Assembly (NCBI GenBank): GCA_045565995.1
Contig: JBJLEF010000001.1
Location: forward strand, 2,108,001-2,172,000
Length of the DNA: 64,000 bases
Reading direction: 5' to 3'
Origin: UBA721 sp002705165
GTDB lineage: Bacteria; Planctomycetota; Planctomycetia; Pirellulales; Pirellulaceae
In this document: one piece after another, positions 15,835 to 24,428 of the stretch
Layout of the letters: each line of letters starts with the position of its first letter
Numbering within the stretch: the first letter of the stretch is position 1
Position numbers and translations under genes: made by a program
The notes under the pieces: model-generated
What the model was told of the DNA's origin: nothing
Seen by the model: the letters and a program-made list of their open reading frames with translations, nothing else
The model's database searches: none

Positions 15835-17085
15835 ATGAATGACTCGGTTGCAGCTGACATTGTTTGTGACTGTCTCGTGATTGGAGGTGGTCCGGCAGGT
15901 TCTGTTTCAGCATCGATTATTGCGGAGGCTGGCTATGATGTCGTACTGATAGAACGTGCTATTCACCCGCGCCCTCATGTCGGTGAATCTCTCATGCCAG
16001 CTACCAATGAGGTTTTGGAACGTTTGGGGGTACAGAGCAGAATCGACCAGCTTAAATTTATTCGCAAGGTTGGTGTGCAGTTTGTAAATGCTTCGGGCAA
16101 AGCTTCTCAACCGTTCTTTTTTCGTAAGCATGATGATCGTCCAGTTTCCGAGACTTGGCATGTTGATCGCGCCACATTAGATCAATGTTTGTTTGGAATT
16201 GCCTCCGAAAAGGGAGCAAGGACGATGGAGTCTGTTCGCTTTCTGAAATTAGAGCGTAACGAGCCAGGTAATCATGAAGTTTTAGTGGATGACAGAGGTA
16301 AGACCCGTAAGATTAGGGCGAAGATTCTCATTGATGCCTCGGGACAGCAATCGGTTCTAGCAAAGCATTTCTCGATAAAAGAGATGGAGCCCATTCGCAA
16401 AAACATTAGCATTTGGACTTACTATCAATCCTCGAGTGAGGTTTTTGCAAACAAGACAATTACGATCATTGCAAGAACCAAAGAGGCGAATGGCTGGTTC
16501 TGGCTAATTCCCGTCGATAGTAAAACGTTGAGTGTTGGATTGGTTGGTGATGTGGCAACCATTCATGGGAAGGCGTCAACCAATGCCGATAGATTTTTAC
16601 GTTTCGCGGGTCAAAATGAATTCGTGGAGAACTATATATCTTCATTAAATCTAACTCAGTTTGGCGAGTTTATCGCCGCCAAAGATTTTAGTTACAAAGC
16701 CAGTCAACCAGCAGGCGACGGGTGGGTTCTGACAGGTGATGCGCTTGGATTTATTGATCCGGTTTATTCCACAGGTGTGTTACTTGCGCTCAAGACGGGT
16801 GAATTAGCAGGCGATGCTGTTGTTGATTGTTTGAAGACAGGTGATCTGTCGAAGCAGAAATTGGGGAGTTGGTATCCCGAGTACAACAAAAAGGTAGATC
16901 TTTTGCGAAACTTGGTGGACCTCTTTTATGACAGTCAATTCAGTTTTGGGAGCTTCATCTCCGATAATCCGGACTGTTCATACCAACTTGCTGACTTACT
17001 GATGGGGCGTGTTTTTGGCCGCGAAAGCACCGACTTTTTTGAAAAAGTTGCAGTGTGGAAAAACCAGCGGGCTCAGTTAACTTAG
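15835..17085 (+). CDS. FAD-dependent oxidoreductase, halogenase/geranylgeranyl reductase-like
   Basis: A 416-residue flavoprotein with an N-terminal FAD motif (CLVIGGGPAGSVSASIIAEAG) and the PRPHVGESLMPATNEVLERLG segment shared by flavin-dependent halogenases and geranylgeranyl-reductase-like enzymes. GWFWLIPV matches the halogenase-type GWxWxIP motif. TGDALGFIDPVYSTGVLLALKTGE is the second FAD contact. Relatives act on tryptophan, phenols or isoprenoid lipids, so the substrate here is open; a membrane lipid or pigment precursor would fit the operon. It starts 4 bp after DUF523-DUF1722 and precedes the photolyase by 17 bp. Confidence 0.85.
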   Translation: MNDSVAADIVCDCLVIGGGPAGSVSASIIAEAGYDVVLIERAIHPRPHVGESLMPATNEVLERLGVQSRIDQLKFIRKVGVQFVNASGKASQPFFFRKHDDRPVSETWHVDRATLDQCLFGIASEKGARTMESVRFLKLERNEPGNHEVLVDDRGKTRKIRAKILIDASGQQSVLAKHFSIKEMEPIRKNISIWTYYQSSSEVFANKTITIIARTKEANGWFWLIPVDSKTLSVGLVGDVATIHGKASTNADRFLRFAGQNEFVENYISSLNLTQFGEFIAAKDFSYKASQPAGDGWVLTGDALGFIDPVYSTGVLLALKTGELAGDAVVDCLKTGDLSKQKLGSWYPEYNKKVDLLRNLVDLFYDSQFSFGSFISDNPDCSYQLADLLMGRVFGRESTDFFEKVAVWKNQRAQLT

Positions 17086-17102
17086 TTCGAGTAATTTCTG
17101 CA

Positions 17103-18602
17103 ATGTCCAGTTCTGTATTTCCTTTAGATCGTCTGCGTTCTTTGAATGAGAAGTCTATCAATCCGGATGGTCGTTATGTTCTTTATTGGATGGTTGCGAA
17201 TAGGCGTTTGGCCTACAACTACTCGCTTGATAGGGCGATTGCTCATGCAGTTCGCCTGAACAAGCCTCTTTTGGTTGTTGAATCATTGGCCAAGGGCTAT
17301 CGCTGGTCAAGTCCTAGATTTCATCACTTTGTTATGCAAGGTATGCAGGATAACCTTGCTGCATCGGCTAAGCTGCCCCTTTCTTACTACCCCTTTGTTG
17401 AATCAGATCATCATCCTCAAAATGGCATGTTAAAAGCTTTCTCGAAGGATGCCTGCATTGTTGTAACTGATGATTTCCCATGCTTCTTTATTCCCAAGCT
17501 ATTGAAGATATTAGGCCGATCGGTTCCGTGCCAGGCAGAAGCTGTTGATTCTAACGGGATTTTGCCAATGCGAGATGAGCCTAGACTGTTTACGACTGCT
17601 TATTCGTTTCGTCGTCACTGTCAAAAAGTTCTGCCTTTATGGCTCGGGCAATCTCCTTCACCCACTCCCTCGTCGCATCTTGCGTTACCACCACTGAAGC
17701 CTCTGGAAGAAGGCCTTACCGAGAGATGGCCCTCTTCTGAAGGTGTTTTATTGGCGGGACAGGCTAACTGGATGCAATCTGTTTCTACCCATTTTCAGAC
17801 TCCTGTGGCACAATATGTCGGAGGACGGCAGGCGGCGATTGAGCATTGGGAAATTTTCAAAAATCAGCGTTTGAGTGGCTATCATGTGTTACGTAATCAG
17901 GTCGATCAGAGTGCGACAAGCTGCTTGTCGCCTTATCTTCATTTTGGACATATATCCACACATGAAATAGTAGGCGATATTTTAGCGCGAGAAGACAGGA
18001 CTCCGGATAGCCTGACTTCCTCTAAGGTGGATGGACGTCGAGCAGGCTGGTGGAGAATGTCCGAGCCTGCTGAAGCGTTCCTAGATCAGGTGATTACATG
18101 GCGGGAAATTGGCTTCAACCGTTGTGCAAACGATCCAAATTATGCAAGTTTCGATACGCTTCCAGAATGGAGTTTAGCTACGCTAAATAAACATCGTGTC
18201 GATTCTCGGCCGTATCTCTATTCCCTTGATGAGTTTGATCAGGCCTTGACCCATGATCCATTGTGGAATGCCGCTCAAAATCAACTGAGGTTAGACGGAA
18301 TGATTCACAATTACTTACGTATGCTTTGGGGGAAAAAAATACTTCATTGGTCAGAGTCTCCTGAAGCAGCTTTAGCCACCATGATTGAACTAAATAATAA
18401 ATACGCACTAGATGGGCGCAACCCTAATTCTTACTCAGGTATTTTTTGGTGTTTAGGTCGCTTTGATAGAGCTTGGGGACCTGAAAGGCCTATATTCGGC
18501 AAGGTCCGCTACATGACCAGTGAGAATACTGCACGGAAGTATAAGGTTAAAAATTATATCGAAAACTACAAGAGTTTAAGCCGGGGAGTTGCCAATGCAT
18601 GA
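17103..18602 (+). CDS. phr: Class II CPD DNA photolyase
   Basis: The enzyme repairs cyclobutane pyrimidine dimers using FAD and light. The order of motifs matches class II photolyases such as that of Methanosarcina: YVLYWMVANRRLAYNYSLDRA at the N terminus, CLSPYLHFGHIS, FLDQVITWREIGFN, HDPLWNAAQNQL, MIHNYLRMLWGKKILHW, and a C-terminal YALDGRNPNSYSGIFWCLGR and GKVRYM. The ATG at 17103 is taken because the conserved part begins soon after; a longer frame would overlap the preceding gene. At 499 residues it is close to family size. The operon under a CarH/LitR-like control point suggests light-induced expression. It overlaps the next gene by 8 bp. Confidence 0.95.
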   Translation: MSSSVFPLDRLRSLNEKSINPDGRYVLYWMVANRRLAYNYSLDRAIAHAVRLNKPLLVVESLAKGYRWSSPRFHHFVMQGMQDNLAASAKLPLSYYPFVESDHHPQNGMLKAFSKDACIVVTDDFPCFFIPKLLKILGRSVPCQAEAVDSNGILPMRDEPRLFTTAYSFRRHCQKVLPLWLGQSPSPTPSSHLALPPLKPLEEGLTERWPSSEGVLLAGQANWMQSVSTHFQTPVAQYVGGRQAAIEHWEIFKNQRLSGYHVLRNQVDQSATSCLSPYLHFGHISTHEIVGDILAREDRTPDSLTSSKVDGRRAGWWRMSEPAEAFLDQVITWREIGFNRCANDPNYASFDTLPEWSLATLNKHRVDSRPYLYSLDEFDQALTHDPLWNAAQNQLRLDGMIHNYLRMLWGKKILHWSESPEAALATMIELNNKYALDGRNPNSYSGIFWCLGRFDRAWGPERPIFGKVRYMTSENTARKYKVKNYIENYKSLSRGVANA

Positions 18603-19818
18603 TGTTGTAATCGTTGGCGCCGGAATTAGCGGATTACGTTGTGCCTTGGAACTTGAAACTGCGGGAGTGGACTATCTTATTCTGGAGAAGAACGCATTCG
18701 TTGGTGGCAGATGCAGTAGTAGTATTTCCGATGGTTTCATTCTTGATCGCGGATTCCAGATTTTACTTGATTCGTATGACGAGGTGTTTTCCGTAGTCAG
18801 CGAAAAAGATCTTGGTTACCAGCGGTTTCTTTCCGGGGCATTAATTGATACCGATAGGGGGGTTAGGGAAGTATTCGATCCATTTAAGAGTTCGCGACAA
18901 CTGAGAACAGCGACCAAACTTCTGCTTTCGGATATTGGTTCTTTTCGGGATAAATGGAGGTTATGGAGATCCTCCAAGGCCAAAGCTTTACCAAGCGGTG
19001 TCGCCATGCAGGCGTCCACGGATCAATACCTGCGAAACTTGTTTTCTGAACGATTTCTGGAGGAGTTCCTGCGACCATTTTGGGGTTCCGTTTTTCTTGA
19101 CTATGACCTTCGTGTCCCTCTTGATCATTTTTTTGAGTTACTGAAGTTTTTTTCCGCAGGTTGGGGCGGATTACCGGCCCATGGAATGCAAGCTCTTCCG
19201 GATGCACTGGCAGGCAAGTTATCGAAAGAGCGGATACGCCTGGAAACATCTGTTGTTGCGATCAATGGTAATCGTTTGGAACTCTCATCGGGTGAGTTGA
19301 TGGAAGCCAAAAAGGTGATTTTGGCATTACCACAGGAGATAGTGTGTCGTTTGATGAATTTTCGATTGCCTGTTAACGAGCGTTCTTCGGCCTGTGTTTA
19401 TTTTGCAGCAGATTCCTCCCCCTTTGATTTACCGGCATTAAGACTCAACGCAAAAACGAATCACAAAATCGTAAGAACAATTTGTCTACCTACCAGTATT
19501 CAACCGAATTACGCGCCGCCAGATAAGGTTTTGATTTCGGTCAACCTTGACCCCCAATTTGATTATGCCAATCCCGAGATTAGAAGAGGTACGTTAAACG
19601 AACTTGTCGAATTATTTGGCAGCCAGGTGAATGATTGGGAAGAGATTGAATTCATGCGAATTCTTAACGCTTTGCCGGATTACGGTCTAAACGCAAATTT
19701 AGAGGACATGGATTATATCGTTTGTGGAGATTACAGTTCCACACCCAGCATTAACAATGCTTTCGCTAGTGGCCGTCAAGCCGCCACTAAGTTTCTAAAA
19801 GATCGTCAGGAGATATAG
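18595..19818 (+). CDS. NAD(P)/FAD-dependent amine-oxidase-like oxidoreductase
   Basis: This is the second flavoprotein of the photolyase operon, 407 residues. It opens with the Rossmann motif VVIVGAGISGLRCALELETAG and the flavin-binding GGRCSSS segment that characterises the phytoene desaturase/protoporphyrinogen oxidase/monoamine oxidase group. The C-terminal YIVCGDYSSTPSINNAFASGRQAA closes the FAD site. It starts at an ATG (18595) with a GGGGA site, inside the end of the photolyase gene. Possible substrates are isoprenoids, porphyrins or acyl lipids, but I cannot choose among them. Confidence 0.88.
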   Translation: MHDVVIVGAGISGLRCALELETAGVDYLILEKNAFVGGRCSSSISDGFILDRGFQILLDSYDEVFSVVSEKDLGYQRFLSGALIDTDRGVREVFDPFKSSRQLRTATKLLLSDIGSFRDKWRLWRSSKAKALPSGVAMQASTDQYLRNLFSERFLEEFLRPFWGSVFLDYDLRVPLDHFFELLKFFSAGWGGLPAHGMQALPDALAGKLSKERIRLETSVVAINGNRLELSSGELMEAKKVILALPQEIVCRLMNFRLPVNERSSACVYFAADSSPFDLPALRLNAKTNHKIVRTICLPTSIQPNYAPPDKVLISVNLDPQFDYANPEIRRGTLNELVELFGSQVNDWEEIEFMRILNALPDYGLNANLEDMDYIVCGDYSSTPSINNAFASGRQAATKFLKDRQEI

Positions 19819-19822
19819 CAAT

Positions 19823-20161
19823 TTGAGCTTCCTACAGACCCTTACCGATTCAGCGATTACCCTCATTCCCTACACATTGATTCTGATAGTTTTATGGGCA
19901 TGCTCTGGAAAGATTCTGAGTAAACCCGACGCTTCACGGTTTAAAGTCATCTTGGTGCTTCTGATGACACCTCACTTGTTAGCCTGGCTTCCAAACCATC
20001 TATACCAGTGGGCATTGCTGGAGTTGGATTTTTCTTTTGCCGCCTCAATGGGAATAAGTATTCTGGTTGAACTGAGCTTAACTCTGGTCTTTGGAATCGG
20101 GCTTTTCAGAGTAGTGTATTTCCTCAAAGAAGTTACCTGCCGCCCGGTCGACCCTGAATAG
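19823..20161 (+). CDS. Small membrane protein ending the photolyase operon
   Basis: A 112-residue protein with about three hydrophobic segments (residues 12-30, 42-63 and 72-102). It begins with TTG, preceded by AGGAGA and 4 bp after the flavoprotein stop; no ATG in this frame fits. I do not recognise a family. Its last 29 bp overlap the end of hemH on the opposite strand, so the two transcripts converge and are antisense to each other there. Confidence 0.7.
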   Translation: MSFLQTLTDSAITLIPYTLILIVLWACSGKILSKPDASRFKVILVLLMTPHLLAWLPNHLYQWALLELDFSFAASMGISILVELSLTLVFGIGLFRVVYFLKEVTCRPVDPE

Positions 20162-21188
20162 GAGGTCTCTTTGGCGTGTACAAACAACAGTCGATAGGAC
20201 ATACATCATGACTTGGGCCCCTATCACCTAATGATCGTTTTTCGATGTTTTCTGTGCGCTCCCGGATCAGTTCAACGATCATCTTTACGAATTGAGGGCT
20301 TGTGCCGACAGTAGGTACGCGAACCATATTGATGTTCAGTTCTTCACACATTTCCTTGGCTTCGATGTCTAAGTCAAACATCACTTCCATATGGTCGGAG
20401 ATAAAGCCGATCGGAACGACAGCTAAATGACTAGGGCTTTCCTTGGCGTTTAAGGTCTCGATAAAGTCGCACACGTCAGGTTCCAACCATGGTTGGGATG
20501 GAGCTCCACTGCGACTTTGATAAACCAAATGCCAGGGATTTTCCCCAACCTCTTGCATCACTAACCGCGCAGTTTCGTTGAGTTGCGATGCATAGGAACA
20601 GTTGGCCGCCATACTATCGGGAATGCTGTGGGCGGTGAAAAGAATCGTGGCTTTTTCCCGAACTGACTCGTCGAATTTATTGAGCGATTCAATTAACAAA
20701 TTAGCAATCGTATTTACGAAGCCTGGGTGATTATAAAATACGCGTATCTTGTCAGTCTCTGGGATATCATCAGCCAGCGTTGATTTTGCCTCTTCTATAT
20801 TTTCTCTGTACTGCCGACACCCAGAGTATGAACTATATGCCGAAGTGATGAATACCAGCGCTCTTTTGACACCGTCGTTTTGCATTTCTTCCAGTGTGTC
20901 ATTAAGCATTGGGTGCCAGTTGCGATTGCCCCAATAAATAGGAAGTTGGATTTGTTGATCTTCCAACTCCCTTTTCACGGCATTGATAAGCTTTCTGTTT
21001 TGCCCATTGATGGGACTAACACCATCAAAGTGATAATAGTGTTCCGCGACTTCAAGCATACGTTCTCGGGGTACAGGTTTTCCTCGAAGGACGTTTTCCA
21101 GAAAAGGTAAAACGTCTTCACGCCCTTCGGGTCCACCAAAAGAGACAAATAACAAGGCATCGTAGTGAGAAGGTTTTTCAGTATTCAT
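20133..21188 (-). CDS. hemH: Ferrochelatase
   Basis: Ferrochelatase inserts ferrous iron into a porphyrin in the last steps of haem synthesis. The 351-residue protein has ALLFVSFGGPEG at the start, HYYHFDGVSPIN, ITSAYSSYSGCRQYRENI, and the catalytic-histidine region FTAHSIPDSMAANC. The C terminus carries CPIDCC, and with the cysteine in YSGCRQY this gives four cysteines placed like the [2Fe-2S] ligands of ferrochelatases that carry a cluster. It may use coproporphyrin rather than protoporphyrin, as actinobacterial relatives do, but that is inference. The ATG at 21188 is preferred over an upstream TTG. A clear promoter lies upstream (21228-21256). Confidence 0.93.
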   Translation of the reverse strand: MNTEKPSHYDALLFVSFGGPEGREDVLPFLENVLRGKPVPRERMLEVAEHYYHFDGVSPINGQNRKLINAVKRELEDQQIQLPIYWGNRNWHPMLNDTLEEMQNDGVKRALVFITSAYSSYSGCRQYRENIEEAKSTLADDIPETDKIRVFYNHPGFVNTIANLLIESLNKFDESVREKATILFTAHSIPDSMAANCSYASQLNETARLVMQEVGENPWHLVYQSRSGAPSQPWLEPDVCDFIETLNAKESPSHLAVVPIGFISDHMEVMFDLDIEAKEMCEELNINMVRVPTVGTSPQFVKMIVELIRERTENIEKRSLGDRGPSHDVCPIDCCLYTPKRPPIQGRPGGR

Positions 21189-21227
21189 AAGAGATAGTAG
21201 CAAGAGAGGTTAGTCGGTTTAATTCTG

Positions 21228-21256
21228 AGTATAGGCTTGCTCAGTCGATTGACCAA
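21228..21256 (-). promoter_or_regulatory. hemH promoter
   Basis: On the minus strand TTGGTC (21251-21256) and TATACT (21228-21233) are separated by 17 bp. The -10 box starts 40 bp before the hemH ATG. It lies just downstream of the SDR stop codon, so hemH is probably transcribed independently of the three genes behind it. Confidence 0.65.
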
Positions 21257-21260
21257 CCAC

Positions 21261-21995
21261 TCATACCCTTAAAGACGATAGTCCACCATCAACGGAAATT
21301 ATTTGACCGGTGAGCCAATCCGAATCTTCTGTCATTAGGAACATCGCCGCTCCAGAAATGTCCTCAATACATCCAAGACGCTTCAGAGGATATTTTTTTG
21401 CTAACGCATTTTCTTTATCGGGCGTTGTTATGAATGAGGCTGAGAGATCAGTTTTAGTCATCGCAGGGGCGATACAGTTTACTCGTATTTGAGGACTCAG
21501 TTCTGCTGCTAACGATTTGGTTAACCCTTCCACCGCCGATTTGCTAGCTACCGTCGAAGCATGAAACGGCATTCCGATCTTGGCCGCTACCGTACTGAAC
21601 AAAAGGATATTTCTACTCCGGAAGCTGCTGCGTTTCAATCCTGGGAGGCATGCTTGAATCAATTCGACCGCACCCAAAAGATTGAGCTGCAGATCCTTTG
21701 AAAAATCCTCTAGCGTCAAACGACTTATGGGCTTTAAGTTTATGGAACCTGGCAAGTAGGCGACACTATCGATCCGTTCAGGGAGTTTGCTGCTATCTAG
21801 GCCGGGTTTAGAGAAATCATGAGGGACATGAGTCACGTTTTGAATTCCATCCACCCCACCAGATTCTCGTGAGATGACAGTCACGTGAGCCCCCATGCTT
21901 GTAAGATGATTTACGATACTCCTGCCGATTCCTCTTGATCCACCTGCGATAACACAATTCATGGGACTACGGTCTTTCGAAGGAAGATGGTTCAT
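21261..21995 (-). CDS. Short-chain dehydrogenase-like protein lacking the catalytic tyrosine
   Basis: The 244-residue protein has the SDR Rossmann start (CVIAGGSRGIGRSIV), an LLFSTVAAKIG strand with the catalytic serine (Ser134), the VNCIAPAMTKTDLS segment and the C-terminal LTGQIISVDGG. In classical SDRs the active-site motif is Y-x-x-x-K. Here the lysine is Lys152 (ASKSAVEG) but the position four residues before it is Thr148 (HASTVASK). The protein may thus be a weak enzyme, or a regulator or binding protein. It is the last of three minus-strand genes spaced 15-18 bp apart, next to the photolyase operon. Confidence 0.88.
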   Translation of the reverse strand: MNHLPSKDRSPMNCVIAGGSRGIGRSIVNHLTSMGAHVTVISRESGGVDGIQNVTHVPHDFSKPGLDSSKLPERIDSVAYLPGSINLKPISRLTLEDFSKDLQLNLLGAVELIQACLPGLKRSSFRSRNILLFSTVAAKIGMPFHASTVASKSAVEGLTKSLAAELSPQIRVNCIAPAMTKTDLSASFITTPDKENALAKKYPLKRLGCIEDISGAAMFLMTEDSDWLTGQIISVDGGLSSLRV

Positions 21996-22013
21996 TCTGA
22001 GAACACCTTATGT

Positions 22014-23009
22014 TTAAGAGAGTTCAAGGCTTGGAAACTCTAGATAGGGGATGCCCGATTTTTTTTTCAAGCTGTGTTGCTCAGCCAAGTGCAAGAAGTT
22101 CAGCCTGTCGGAAGGGACTTTTGGTCTGGTATCTCCAATGACTTTTCCCTGATGGATCACAGCAGCACCAGCTAGTCGAAATACGTCTCCGGCGACCTTG
22201 CCAATCCCATATCTTTGAAGAAAGGCTGTTGAGAAAGCTTTTCTTAAGCTCTTTAGATTGAAGATGTCGCGATAAGTCGCCCGACCGATTTTGCAAGCCC
22301 CGTATATTTCACAGGAAGGGTCGCTAAATACTTCCACGGAACGTAAGTCGTACCGGTCTAACTCGTTGCGGCCATCCTGCTTGTCGCTCATATGAACAAT
22401 GGCAATGGAAAGCCCAAGTTTCTCAATCTTGTCGCGTTGCTGAGCAAGCATGTGCAGAGTTTCTCTGCAGAATGTGCACCCAAAATGCCGTAGAAAAATG
22501 ACTAAGGTTGGTTGTCTCCATGACAACTCGGTCATCGTACGACCTTGAAAGGATTGAAAGGTAGCGACGACCTGATGAAACTCTTTGTCTTCCGGGGATT
22601 CGCTTAGATTCGATTCCCGGAAAGCCTCCGCTAGAATTTTTCCGAATGGGAGCCACCAAATCAAGTCATTGAAAACGATGAGGATTCCGAAAGACCATGG
22701 CAGAACACCGTTGACGGCCGAGTATAGAAAGCCGACTGGCCCAAAAAGCTTACCGAGCAGTCCCACCAGAACAATGGGCCAATGCCTCTGGGGATTTCTA
22801 GCCGCGATTAAATAGCCGACACCATAGACCCCAACGATCATGCCTACACACTGCCAAATCTCGGGATACCGTGGCTGGTCAATGTTGCATAAGTTGAAGA
22901 GCAGACTGGGAAACAGTATTACAACTGTCCCAAAAACTAAATTGTAGAAACCAGCTATTTTAAGACTGACGCTGTTTCTACTCGGAGAAGTGGTACTTGG
23001 AGTGGTCAT
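22014..23009 (-). CDS. Membrane domain fused to a peroxiredoxin/thioredoxin-like domain
   Basis: This 331-residue fusion has an N-terminal membrane half with about four helices (residues 17-125). The soluble half begins near residue 140 and resembles the AhpC/TSA-like PRXL2 family: TLVIFLRHFGCTFCRETLHML, with Cys178 and Cys181 forming a CxxC. That arrangement fits disulfide or peroxide chemistry anchored at the membrane. VFRLAGAAVIHQGKVIGDTRPKVPSDR near the end is like the C-terminal part of PRXL2 proteins. It is the middle gene of a three-gene unit beside the light-type island, where reactive oxygen defence would make sense. Confidence 0.82.
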   Translation of the reverse strand: MTTPSTTSPSRNSVSLKIAGFYNLVFGTVVILFPSLLFNLCNIDQPRYPEIWQCVGMIVGVYGVGYLIAARNPQRHWPIVLVGLLGKLFGPVGFLYSAVNGVLPWSFGILIVFNDLIWWLPFGKILAEAFRESNLSESPEDKEFHQVVATFQSFQGRTMTELSWRQPTLVIFLRHFGCTFCRETLHMLAQQRDKIEKLGLSIAIVHMSDKQDGRNELDRYDLRSVEVFSDPSCEIYGACKIGRATYRDIFNLKSLRKAFSTAFLQRYGIGKVAGDVFRLAGAAVIHQGKVIGDTRPKVPSDRLNFLHLAEQHSLKKKSGIPYLEFPSLELS

Positions 23010-23024
23010 GGGTGATTCTATATC

Positions 23025-23258
23025 CTAGGGCCTGGACGGTTTGATGGGAGCGATCAGCCCCTCAAAATCATCTCGATCCATGTTATTCCATAGATCTTCA
23101 CCAGACTCTAATCTCTTCATCAACACTTCAATTTTGTAGTTGCTGCCGGGTGGGGCATTCGTTGGTGAAGGCTTAAATTCAGGTTGGAATGAATCTCCAG
23201 TGCCATGTTCCAGCATGTGTTCAAATAAGTTGTAAAATTCGTCGCGTTTTTGAATCAT
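23025..23258 (-). CDS. Small soluble protein of unknown function
   Basis: A 77-residue protein starting at an ATG with a strong GGGAGAAGAA ribosome-binding site. A longer reading frame to 23288 is less likely. It contains no membrane segment, is acidic and proline-containing, and resembles nothing I can name. It precedes the membrane-peroxiredoxin fusion by 15 bp and probably shares its transcript. Confidence 0.6.
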   Translation of the reverse strand: MIQKRDEFYNLFEHMLEHGTGDSFQPEFKPSPTNAPPGSNYKIEVLMKRLESGEDLWNNMDRDDFEGLIAPIKPSRP

Positions 23259-23330
23259 TTCTCTTCTCCCACATAAAATGCTTGGCATCTCTGTACGCCA
23301 ATAATCTACTACAGAGATGCCAAGACTAGC

Positions 23331-23810
23331 TTATGGGATCAACACAGTGTCAATGACATGGATGATTCCGTTGCTTGTTCGAATGTCTGTTTTCACGACT
23401 TTCGACTTGTTGACATAAACAGCTTTGCCGCTTTTGATAGTTACTTTTTTACCGCCAAGCGTCTTGGCTTCTTTAAGCTTGACGACCTTGGAGGCCGGAA
23501 CTGCTCCAGAAACTACGTGATATTTCAGGATCGCAACAAGCTTGTCTTTGTTTTCGGGCTTGAGCAAATCTTCCAGAGTACCCTCCGGCAACTTGGCGAA
23601 TGCTTCGTCCGTAGGTGCAAATACAGTGAATGGACCATCGGAGCTTAGAGCCTCGATTAAGCCTCCAGCCTTCAAAGCTGCTGCGAGCGTGTTGAAACTT
23701 CCTGCGGCAACCGCAGTTTCAACAATGTTCTTAGTGGGGGCTTTTTCGGCTGCGTTTAGTTGAGCCACGCTAAGGCCGAGTACGGCCAAGCAAAGAAATA
23801 ATTTTTTCAT
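23331..23810 (-). CDS. Secreted fasciclin-domain protein
   Basis: A 159-residue protein with a signal peptide (residues 1-20, ending at LNAAEKA) and one fasciclin (FAS1) domain. The FAS1 motifs FTVFAPTDEAFAKLP and the closing SNGIIHVIDTVLIP are clear. Such proteins mediate adhesion or bind ligands at the cell surface or periplasm, and homologues often appear among genes induced by stress. It lies 72 bp upstream of the small protein gene on the same strand, so read-through into that operon is possible. Confidence 0.93.
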   Translation of the reverse strand: MKKLFLCLAVLGLSVAQLNAAEKAPTKNIVETAVAAGSFNTLAAALKAGGLIEALSSDGPFTVFAPTDEAFAKLPEGTLEDLLKPENKDKLVAILKYHVVSGAVPASKVVKLKEAKTLGGKKVTIKSGKAVYVNKSKVVKTDIRTSNGIIHVIDTVLIP

Positions 23811-24016
23811 CGTGTTTCCCTTTCGAAGAAAATTAGTAGGTTTCTACAGGCATTTATTGCCAAAGTAAGGAAATGACAACTCCGAAAAGCAAAAGATTTA
23901 AGGGAATTTAAATGCGTCCTTCTATTTTTCCAATCTCGAGGCTTTGGTCGAACAAGTTTTCAATCGAACAGATGTAGTGAGCCTTTAAAATGCAGGCCTT
24001 GAGTTGAAAGTGTGCG
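23811..24016. other. Intergenic region upstream of the fasciclin gene
   Basis: This is the gene-free stretch between the fasciclin start and the rpsT terminator. On the minus strand a TTGGCA and a TACTAA lie 19 bp apart (23843-23873 region), a loose promoter candidate for the fasciclin gene. I see no RNA gene or repeat. Confidence 0.35.
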
Positions 24017-24047
24017 CAAAAAAAACCCCACTGGAATCAGTGGGGTT
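24017..24047 (-). terminator. Intrinsic terminator of rpsT
   Basis: On the minus strand AACCCCACT-GATTCC-AGTGGGGTT forms a 9-bp stem with a 6-nt loop, followed by a run of T residues. It lies about 80 bp after the rpsT stop, a textbook intrinsic terminator. Confidence 0.88.
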
Positions 24048-24125
24048 CTAATCTCGATCCGAAGATACATTCATCTTCGTCTATAGTTTTTGGATTCCCC
24101 GGAGGGAATCTTAGCAAGCAGTGGG

Positions 24126-24428
24126 CTAAGCTTTAGCTTTTTTGATGCGAGCCTGCAGTCGTGATTTTGTACGCGCTGCTTTGTTTCGGTGAATCAGGTT
24201 CGATGCCCCGGCACGGTCCAGCTTTTTTTGAACGGTTACGTAGGCTTCATCAACGGTTGCCAATGCGGCATCGGCGTCGCCACCATCAGAACGTGCTGTT
24301 GCGTACGCATCAATGGCTTCATTGACACGACGAACGGAGGTTCTTAGATCCGATCGCTGTGCACGGTTACGTATTCTAGCGGTTTCGTTTTGACGAAGTC
24401 GTTTCTTTGCACTTGCGGTATTCGGCAT
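24126..24428 (-). CDS. rpsT: 30S ribosomal protein S20
   Basis: A basic 100-residue protein that binds 16S rRNA in the small subunit. MPNTASAKKRLRQNETARIRNR is the S20 N terminus, and IHRNKAARTKSRLQARIKKAKA is its C terminus. The ATG at 24428 is chosen because it gives the normal family start and length; the upstream in-frame sequence is not conserved-looking. It is monocistronic, with its own terminator. Confidence 0.97.
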   Translation of the reverse strand: MPNTASAKKRLRQNETARIRNRAQRSDLRTSVRRVNEAIDAYATARSDGGDADAALATVDEAYVTVQKKLDRAGASNLIHRNKAARTKSRLQARIKKAKA

